From: Megascapheus bottae
Taxonomy: Eukaryota > Chordata > Mammalia > Rodentia > Geomyidae
Reading direction: 5' to 3'
Assembly (NCBI GenBank): GCA_024803745.1
Contig: JANJXV010000152.1
Location: 1,725,501 to 1,789,500 of the forward strand
Length of the DNA stretch: 64,000 nucleotides
Under the pieces are notes generated by a model. It was not told the origin of the DNA and searched no databases. It saw nothing but the letters and a program-made list of their open reading frames with translations. Position numbers and translations under genes: made by a program. Position 1 is the stretch's first letter, and every line of letters begins with the position of its first letter. This document shows positions 56,040-64,000 of this stretch, piece after piece.

Positions 56040-56225
56040 TTTAGAGTTTGGCCTAGTGGTAGAGTGCTTGCCTAGCATCCATGAAGATCTGGGTTTGATT
56101 CCTCAATACCACATAGATAGAAAATCCAGATGTAGTACTGTCGCTCAAGTAGCAGAGGGCTAGACTTGAAAAAACTCAAGGACAGTGCTCAGGCCCTGAT
56201 TTCAAGCCCCAGGACTGGCAGAAGA
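56040..56225 (+). mobile_element. ID-like SINE, sense
   Basis: TTTGGCCTAGTGGTAGAGTG through to CCCCAGGACTGGCAGAAG. Confidence 0.8.
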
Positions 56226-56644
56226 TACAAAAGAAAAGAAATGTGCTTTTTACAAACTATTCATTCACAGCTTTTGCCTCTGAAGTCTTTGCTTCTGCAT
56301 CTTGTGACCTATCACTTTCCCTCAATATAGGCAAGAAAAACAGATTTCATTACTTGCTATGCTGTTGTCCAATATCTGGATAGTAATTCAAGATACAATA
56401 TAGCCTGAGATATTGTATGTGTGTGCATGTGTGTGTGTATCTGCCAGTGTGTGCATTCACACGTGTGTATAGGGTGTGGGCTTACTCTTAGGGCCTATGT
56501 GTTAACCCTCAACATCTTTTCCTCAAAGGTATTTGTCTTTCACTTCTAGTTTATTGTATCTAATTGGAGTTGAGAGATTCATACAATTTCTTGCCCTGTG
56601 CATTGGAACCCAGTGCTGGGTTCTCATACTGTTAATTGTAGCTA

Positions 56645-57475
56645 TAGAGAAGACTGAGATCTGAAGATCCTGGTTAGAAGCCAGGCCCAGAAAGAAAGTC
56701 ACTGAAAGAAAGTCTTTATCTTCAGTTAAGCACACACAAAAAAAGGCAAAAGTGGAACTGTGACTCAGTTCCTCTTGTACCAGCCATAACAAAAATGGTA
56801 ATTGGCAGCACCTGGTCCCTGAGAGGAATCCTTAGTACTGGTATAAAAAAAAGAAAGAAAATAATATGAAAATTAAAACTTGCTGATAAAGGTGTCTGTG
56901 AATAATCTTGTCCTTTCAGATTCCCCCAAGAGCTTATGTCTGTCTATATTTTATCAATGTTTTTTTAAACATATTTACATAGATAGATAGAAATATCTTT
57001 CTTAAACAGAAATAGCCATCCACAAATCTCCCACACTATACCACCCACCCATAAGTGTCTGGCTATGTATATATATATAGTCATATGTATTGATCTGTCT
57101 CTCTATACTAATATGTAAATGCATAAGGCATATGTGTTTAGACAAACAGATGGGATACATACATAGATAGGTCTCAATCATTTCCAGATTCTGTGCAAGT
57201 CTTCTAAGTGCAACTTTCCATTCTATGGTTTGTCAAGATAGAGTCCCTCTAACTTTTGGCCTTCTCCTTGTCCTTTGATACTTTTTTTTCTTGCCATTCC
57301 TGGGGTTTGAACTCTGGGCCTGGGTGCTGTCACTGAGCTTGAGCTTCTTGCACTCAGTAGTTTATTGTAGATAAGACTTTCATGGAGTTTCTGTCCTAGG
57401 CTGGCTTTGAATTGTGATACTCAGATCTCAAACTCCTGAGTAGCTAGGATTACAGGCTTGAGTTTCCAGTACCTG
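56645..57475. mobile_element. Composite SINEs with unassigned sequence between
   Basis: Sense, old copy at about 56645-56850 and antisense copy at 57288-57475 (CTCCTGAGTAGCTAGGATTACAGG-like end). The sequence 56850-57288 is AT-rich with short ATAG and TATA runs. Confidence 0.6.
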
Positions 57476-59270
57476 GTTCCATTGCCTCTTTTACCCTTTT
57501 TTTGGCCCCACCACAGCCATGGTATCTACCTTCCTATGTTCTCTCCACTTGACCCCACCCAGGGGTCTGACAGATGCTTTCCAGCAACTTATTCATGTCC
57601 TCCTCTGTACTGGCTGACAGCTAAGGAATGCACTCACTGGTCTGGATGCCAAACACAAATCCATGTGATTGTTTCTCAATCTGGAAGGTCTTATCAGATT
57701 TCTATCCCCACAGAGGCTCAGGTTGATGATCCTCCAGGGCTTCTTGGATTTTTCTCATAGTAATCCACAACTTTGTCATCACTTGTCTAGCTAATTCATG
57801 AACTAAACTAGAATTCCCTCCAGACTTAGATCTGCATAGCACTAGGACACTCAAGTGTGCATTAGGTGTGGGGCCTGCAGGTGGATCAGAGGCTGTCTAA
57901 CTTGGAGGGTATTTTTCCAAAACAGGAAATGAAATACAATCTTAGAATCTGCTTTCATGAGGTGACAATCTCTGGCAGAAATTCTTATCAAATGTGGCAC
58001 TGCCTACTTCCAGCGTAGGACATGGGTTGATGGCCCAGCACCACAGAGGAGTATTCACTCAGGCCCAACATATAGGCTGGGACCCTGAACTTTCAGGTAG
58101 CATTTGGCTTTAGAGGTCATGAGACTTTAGTCTACAAATGATGAGCCCCTCCCATGAGGCATAGAGTATGGACCCAAATTGCAACTCAGTAACTCAGCAG
58201 ATCAAGCTTCCCATCTTCAGTAGGGTATGGTTTGAAAACTGCATAGCTAACATTTGAGGTTCTGTTTGAAGCCAGTCCAGAAAGGAAAGTCCATGAAACT
58301 CTCATTTCCAGTTAACTGCCAAGGAAAAGACAAAGATAGTGATTAAGCTCAAGAGAGGTAGAGAGGCATCTGTGAAGAATGGTTACACCCTGCAGCATCC
58401 ACACTATACTCTTGAAAACACCTCTGCCTGCATCCCATCATGCAGCCAGCATCTGGGCGTGACAGTGACCCAAGTGCCCATGGGGTATTTGCACTGTCTC
58501 TGACATCTGTGGTGTGAACCTCATTGTGTGGTGTCTGCGAAGAGGTGTCAACCCTGCAGAAGGAACCAACTGTGCCTTAAGTCGCACTGTCCCCTGGGGC
58601 CCTTAGCATTCCCCCATCTGCACCCCTCCTGTGGTCTCTGGTCCTAGGGAGCCCTCCTGCCATGTCCAGCACTCACATGAAGTGCATATTTTTTCTCCTG
58701 GGGCAACTTCTCCACAGAGAGTACCTAACATGCCTCCTCTCCATGGCAGGGGAAGATCCTGCCAAAGCAGCGAATCAGTGATAAGGACATAAAGTGATGA
58801 ATAGAATTTTAGATCCTGATGGTAGACTGTCTGCAAAATCCAAGGGAGAATGGCATTGGATGGGACCAGGGATCAGGATGTGGGCATGGAGCTTCCCTGC
58901 AAAGGGAGGGGTGGGGTAAGTCACAGGCTAGGGCATGCACCGGATGGGCAAGGGGCCCTGGGCACTGCTGGGCCACCCCCTTCTGCATCTCAGCCTTTGA
59001 CTTTGAGCTCTGTGATTGCCATGGTGTGCACAGTCTGTGCTCTGGCTGGCAGAAGAATGGGCCCTTGGAAGACAAGTATAGACCATTTGTGAATGTGGGA
59101 AGGGGTAGGCTGGACACCCAGTGGACATCCAGAGGAGCTGGGAGTGGAAGCGAGGGGGGTGCAAGGAGTAGGTGAAGGGTGGGGGCAGTCACAGTGAAGG
59201 CACAGGTGGCTCTGTCTGTGGGGTGAGTGCCTCCCTGCAGGCACAGCACTGCAGATATCAGAATTCCGCA
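57476..59270. other. No gene recognised, small SINE remnant
   Basis: Moderately GC-rich from 58380. Overlapping frames on both strands around 58809-59306 show no domain I recognise. An eroded sense composite SINE lies near 58200-58375. Confidence 0.4.
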
Positions 59271-59271
59271 T

Positions 59272-59390
59272 GAAAAGAAAAAGCTGGAAATGATACTATG
59301 GTTCATATGGTAGAATATCAGCCTTGAGAAAAAGAGGTCAGGTACAGTACCCAGGACCTGAGTTCAAGCCTCACGACTCAAAAAGAAAAA
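59272..59390 (+). mobile_element. ID-like SINE, second half, sense
   Basis: GAAAAAGCTGGAAATGATACT to CTGAGTTCAAGCCTCACGAC. Confidence 0.6.
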
Positions 59391-60655
59391 ATGAACCAGG
59401 ACTGTGAGAGGGAATCTGGTACTCTCTTGGTCTGTCTAATCAGACATAAGAGGAGACCGGTATAGGTTGTGGATAGACAAAGAGAACACCTGCCCCCATC
59501 CAGGCTTTCACCATGTCTCATCTCCTGTCCCCAGCTCTTCCTGTCCTGCATGCAGGGACAGCAAGTTAACTAGGGCTACGTTAGGATCACCTTCACCCCT
59601 GTGATGCCATCTGAATGGTAGACCTCTGTCCTGGCATGGGGTGTCCTGGTGGCTGAGCTGGTGCCCTCACCCTAGATGGAGAGCAGCCACTGACATTGGT
59701 AGGTCTGGAGAGGTCTGTTCCACAGCTATCAGGCCACCCAGCCAGGGAGCCATAACCACCCCTCACCCAGGTAGAGGCCAATGGTTATCCAGGTGCTGAT
59801 ACCACCTCACCCCCTACCGCCATGGCTCTGGGTACACGTGACATTCCCTCCACAAGGAGCATGACAAAGTAAGGGATCAGGAAGCTGCCTATGGGCTTCA
59901 GATGATGGCCAGGCTGGCACCACGGATGGCATCACTCTGTCACCACCTTCCCCTGCCTCCATCTTTCCTTCATCATGCCTCTTTACCTCCCACCCATTAA
60001 CCCTGGAAACCAAAGCACTGGGCTCTCATCATTCCTCTCATCTCTTCACCCACCTCCCATGCGTCCATCTCTCTGTCACTTCTACCCCCCACACATCCCA
60101 CCACTAGCCACCCTGTAGCTTATGAGGATCCCACAGGAAGCTCTTGATGAAGGGCTTGTGTCCATGCAACAGAGTCCCTCTCGCACCCTCCAGCCTGGTC
60201 CACCACACAATAGGAAAAGCCAAGTAGACAAACACTGCAGCAGAGTTGCTCTGCTGCCATCCTCATTTCTTCTTGGCCAGGACTTGGCCCTCCTCAGCCT
60301 CTCAGCTCAGTAACCAGAACATTGTGCTTTCACAGAGCCATGGCTTCCAGTACGGAGGGCCACAATGAGCTCAAGGTGATGCCAACCCCCCATCTCTATA
60401 CACTTCTAACTGTAGAATGGGAGCTGAGGTTCTCTTCTGGGACCCCATCCACTAGGAGGGTCATGCAGATTTCTATTGTTGTGATCCTGTGGTTAACAAG
60501 TCACTGCTGGGGCTTCTAGTTCACCACATATAGAACCCATACTTCATCACTTTTCTTAGAAGGACTGATGACTTCTAAATATTCTCTAGTTTTAAATTTC
60601 TAGTTCCTTCTCTCTTTCCTTTCCATCTTTCCCTTCCTTCCTCCTTCCTCTCATA
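59391..60655. other. No gene recognised
   Basis: C-rich stretches near 59940-60100, but no conserved frame. The frame at 60322-60519 is not recognised. Confidence 0.4.
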
Positions 60656-60659
60656 CTTT

Positions 60660-60880
60660 TTTTTACCCTCCTGGCCTTGAACTGAAGACCTGGAGCTGTC
60701 TCTTAACTTTCTTTGCTCAAGGTAGCACTCTAGCTCTTGAGCCACAGCTCTACTTCAATCTTTGTTCTTGCTCTAAACTGGAATTAAGAGTCTCATGAAT
60801 TTTCCCCTGCTGGGTTGGTTTTAAACCACAATCCTCAGATCTCAGGTTCCTCAGTATGCCTAGAATTATAAGTACTATCT
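60660..60880 (-). mobile_element. Composite SINE, antisense, old
   Basis: CTTGAACTGAAGACCTGGAGC and an eroded 7SL-like end (CAGATCTCAGGTTCCTCAGT). Confidence 0.6.
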
Positions 60881-61750
60881 AATCATGACAAATTGCTTAT
60901 TTCTTTTTAAACATATTTTGTTCTTTCAAGTGAGCCACCAGCCACTCATGTAAGAGCATTACAGCATCCCAGCATTCCTCTTGTCTCCAGTCTTATTCCA
61001 TCAATCTCACAATGGCCATCTAAATTAACCTGTAGCATGTTTGAAATCCCAAGGAATGTTCTCAATGCCATGAGAAGCCCCCTTATGCTCTGTCTCATTT
61101 ATGCTCAGCCCCCATTGCACTTCCACATGAGCACTGGTTTAGGAGAAATCACCTGACCATCTTCTTTTCCTCACCATTGAAATCTCATCTTTGGAGTCAT
61201 TTCTCCCAGACAAAGAGGAACATGACCCATGGTTCGAAGGCAGCTCCAGCTTCATACTCCCAGACACCAACACCCACCACTACCCTGCCAGACACCTGAA
61301 TTCAAGAAAAATGTTTTCACTATCCCTGAATCTTATCAACATAGGCTATAATATGCTTTAACTTATACAGTGCATTAATTTTACTAAATGGAATAAACAT
61401 GTGGCATCAAACTTAAGAATCATTACACCTGACTATCAGTGAAGTGAAAGAAACTGGTTCAACATGGAAAAACAAAGGGAACCTGAATTGGTAGGAGAAA
61501 AGAAGAGATGAGTGGCTGATTGAATAAGATAGCAGTGAAGAAGAGGAAATAGAAATGCATGATTTTTTGTGAAATTGCTCAATGTATTATTGGCCATAAC
61601 CATCCAGGAGACTGTTGTCATGACAAAGAAACATTTAGTATGGTTTTATATATGCATTCATTGCACAATGAAAATATAGAATATAATACTGTACTTCAAA
61701 TATCTACCACATTCCTCCCTATATCTAGTTGTCTCTCTCATCCCTTGGAT
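60881..61750. other. No gene recognised
   Basis: AT-rich; nothing to support. Confidence 0.4.
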
Positions 61751-61756
61751 TTTATT

Positions 61757-62290
61757 TTTGCCAATCCTGGAGCTTGAACTTAGGGCCTGAGAACTGTCCT
61801 TGGACTTTCTCAAGGCCAGAACTCTACCACTTGAACAACCACGCAACTTCCAGCTTTTTCTATGTATGTGGTACTAAGGAATCCAACTCAGGTCATTGTG
61901 CATGCTAGGAAAGCACTCTACCACTAGGTTAAACTACCAGACCACATCCCTCGGTTTTCCATAATCATCTTCTAACTAGCTGCTGTTCCTCATATTTTCC
62001 ATGTTTCTAATTTTTTGGGGGGGTGTCATGGGGCTAGATCATGGCTTGGCCATGTCCCTGAGCTTTTCAGCTCAAGGCTATTACCTTACCCTAGCCTGGG
62101 GGCTGTCTCTGTGGTCTTCAGCTCAAGGCACTACCCTTGAGCCAAGCCCCACTTCCCGTTTTCTAGAGGTTAATTGGGGATAAGATTCTCAGGTTCTTAT
62201 GGGCCTGGGCCAGCTTTGAACCTTGATCCTCAGATCTCAGCCTCCTGAGTAGCTAGGATTACAGGTGTGACCCACTGTTCCTGGCCATGC
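61757..62290 (-). mobile_element. ID-like and composite SINEs, antisense
   Basis: ID-like dimer at 61757-61945. Composite at 62015-62290, with an internal partial duplication of the GCTCAAGGC(T/A) block. Confidence 0.75.
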
Positions 62291-62624
62291 TTCTAATTTT
62301 TTCACTACTGTAAGTTTAACAAACCTATGTCTTCGTTGTGCTTTGGTACAAAATTCTGAAGGGAGCTCATTAAAGGAATAATTAGTGGTGATAGAAGATA
62401 TTCATCCTCCTGTTAATTTCACCTCAAGGACAATGAGAATACATAGGTTCTTCACATTATGAACACTGGTGTTTTATTAAAACTCATTCAGCAGAACAAA
62501 AGAACAAGCTAAGAGTCACTAAGTCACATGTGATTCATCATCAATGAGTAATTATATATAAAGGAAGCACTGAAGTCATTTTAGAGTTACTCATCCAAAA
62601 TCAAATACTTAATACTCTTATCTC

Positions 62625-62760
62625 TAGCCACCAAAGAAACCAGAAGTAGAGCTGAGGCTCAAGTGGAAAGCATTAGAATTGAGCAGAGATGCTTAAGGAG
62701 TGCTTATGTTCTAAGATCAAGCTAAACGACTTGTGTACACAGACACAGACACAGACACAG

Positions 62761-62785
<25 letters not shown>
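62625..62785 (+). repeat. SINE remnant with (ACAGAC)n(CA)n tract
   Basis: A worn tRNA-like half near 62630-62730, then ACAGAC hexamers passing into CA dinucleotides at 62735-62790. Confidence 0.75.
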
Positions 62786-62790
<5 letters not shown>

Positions 62791-62791
<1 letters not shown>

Positions 62792-63415
62792 ATGTATCCC
62801 CAAAACTCTGTCCTTACATGTTTTCTGAATGTTTCATAAATGAGGCAAAAGGTGATGAGAAATATTTTCCTATTGTGCAAATTTTGCAATAAACAAGGAG
62901 TAGTATCTTCTATCATACCTTCCATTCAAAAATTGAACTTGAAACAGTAATTCATTTGTGTTTTAATGCATGGACCACATACACAGCAGACTTTAGGGGA
63001 GCAGTGGAGAAATTGATGCTCTCAAGTTCTTGGCTCCAATTGTGACAGTCTTTCCCCATCCATCACTCCCCAGACCATCGTGGAAATTATTATTCCAGTC
63101 TCAGTGGGCCAGAGTTCTTATTACTGTGTTAATAAAATCAACTTCACAAACCATTTCCTTTTATAGAATCCACAAGCCAAAAACTTCACTCCCTTAATTA
63201 CTTGTAAAGTCTGAAATATTAATGTCCCCCATTTGTATCCACTTCCTTTGGATTATATTCAGGGACATCACCAATAAACACAATGACAAATGTTGGCTCA
63301 GTAAGAGCCCAAGGCTGAAGAGTCATTTCCATTACACATTACACCTAGCTTACCTCTGCCATGAAGGATTTCTCTGTATACATTAGTAGTTTCCCTCTCC
63401 CCCCACCTCTCTCTC
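62791..63415. other. No gene recognised
   Basis: AT-rich sequence without recognised features. Confidence 0.4.
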
Positions 63416-63419
63416 TCTT

Positions 63420-63570
63420 TGGTGACATTCCTCAGGCTTGAACTCAGGACCTGAGCTTCTTTTGCTCAAGGTTAGCACTCAACCACTTGAACTACAGTGC
63501 TTCTTCTGGCTTGCTCTTCTTATGTAGTAATGAGGAATTGAACCCAGGCTTTTATCCTTGCTAGGTAAGC
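63420..63570 (-). mobile_element. ID-like SINE, antisense, old
   Basis: CTCAGGCTTGAACTCAGGACC and TAATGAGGAATTGAACCCAGG words. Confidence 0.7.
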
Positions 63571-63589
63571 CAAACAGTAACCTATTATA

Positions 63590-64000
63590 GAGGTTTCTGA
63601 CAAGGGTTTTCCTATATGCTATTTATTTCTTCTGTGAGTGCTCTTAATGCTTGCTGAAGGATGACTTCTGTTTTGAAGACTTCCCCTAAGGCTTACATAT
63701 TCAGATTCTATATATAGCTAAATGTTTTTCATTACTCAGAATTTGTCCTGTGTATGTTCTGAAATGCACTGAAGACTGACTTCTGATTAAAAGTCATTGC
63801 ACATTTGTTCTATTCATTAGTTTTTTTTTCTTCTATCGGAATCAGGTTTGTGATGAACACAGAGGTATGCCTTCCAGGTCAAACACTTTCCAAGTTTGTA
63901 ATATTCATCAGGTTTTTCTCTCCTATGTGCATTCTATACTTAGCCATGCCTTCATGATGGACTTTTCATATTCCCTATATTCATACGGTTTCTATCCTGT
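63590..64000 (-). pseudogene. C2H2 zinc-finger gene relic (KRAB-ZNF type), antisense
   Basis: On the minus strand the last 165 bases of the window read as two worn fingers. The first starts with a TG-KPYEY linker that has a stop in place of Glu, followed by SIMKAWLSI. The second is EYYKLGKCLTWKAYLCVHH with its first Cys changed to Tyr. Frames shift between the fingers and several stops occur. Weaker finger-like spacing (an H-x-TYTGQ linker) continues to about 63590. The arrangement is that of the last exon of a multi-finger gene running in from the right. The rest lies beyond the window. Confidence 0.55.

Noticed and set aside
58809..59306. 165-codon minus-strand frame with several overlapping + frames
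   Set aside because: No domain or family resemblance, no start context or splice evidence; likely compositional.
60322..60519. Short + frame starting MCFHRAMASSTEGHNELK
   Set aside because: It faintly suggests a membrane-protein N-terminus, but has no hydrophobic segments or conserved motif I can support.

Overview
The window is mammalian nuclear DNA and almost certainly rodent. The whole segment is seeded with two kinds of tRNA-related SINE: a dimeric ID-like element of about 190 bp, and a composite element with a 7SL/B1-like left half. It also carries young LINE-1 copies, a vomeronasal type-2 receptor relic, a C2H2 zinc-finger relic and a TRIM43/TRIM64-type gene array. The SINE style makes me think of a heteromyid (kangaroo rat or pocket mouse); that is inference from memory and was not searched.

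Layout. (1) 1-10079 is a TRIM array on the + strand. A 3368-bp unit is present twice head to tail (1341-4708 and 4709-8076). Each unit holds a GA-rich minisatellite, a worn SPRY/3'UTR relic of an older TRIM copy, a TATA promoter and the 5' part of a single-exon TRIM gene. Only one copy (C, 7280-8626, 448 aa) is open from RING to SPRY. Copy A (1-557) is a frameshifted tail, copy B (3912-4742) has a stop at a RING zinc ligand and lost its SPRY domain at the unit junction, and D (9617-10079) is a stray 3' flank. (2) 10172-23000 holds six consecutive exons of INTS13 (Asunder, Integrator subunit) with introns full of SINEs. An internal stop and a lost splice donor mark it as a partial unprocessed pseudogene. 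(3) About 25500-28122 is an internally deleted class I (gammaretrovirus-like) endogenous retrovirus. (4) 29619-30803 is a GOLGA2 (GM130)-derived retrocopy with a 286-aa open stretch. (5) 31445-36230 is a V2R pseudogene with recognisable exons 3 to 6. (6) 36830-54744 is LINE-rich: a 3' UTR fragment, an L1 with an inverted 5' segment (37300-42775), antisense L1 tails, and an L1 flanked by a target-site duplication whose 5' UTR is joined directly to ORF2 reverse transcriptase (50087-54731). (7) 54745-64000 is mostly SINE fragments and unassigned sequence, ending in an antisense zinc-finger relic.

Only TRIM copy C looks able to make a normal protein. If expressed, it would be a RING/B-box/coiled-coil/SPRY ubiquitin ligase from an octamer-plus-TATA promoter. 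Everything else recognisable is a pseudogene, a fragment or a mobile element, which fits an unstable, segmentally duplicated region. I saw no operon-like or otherwise coordinated multigene system, and no strong evidence for an undescribed one. The strongest leads are the tandem single-exon TRIM unit and the L1 with a 5'UTR-to-ORF2 junction.
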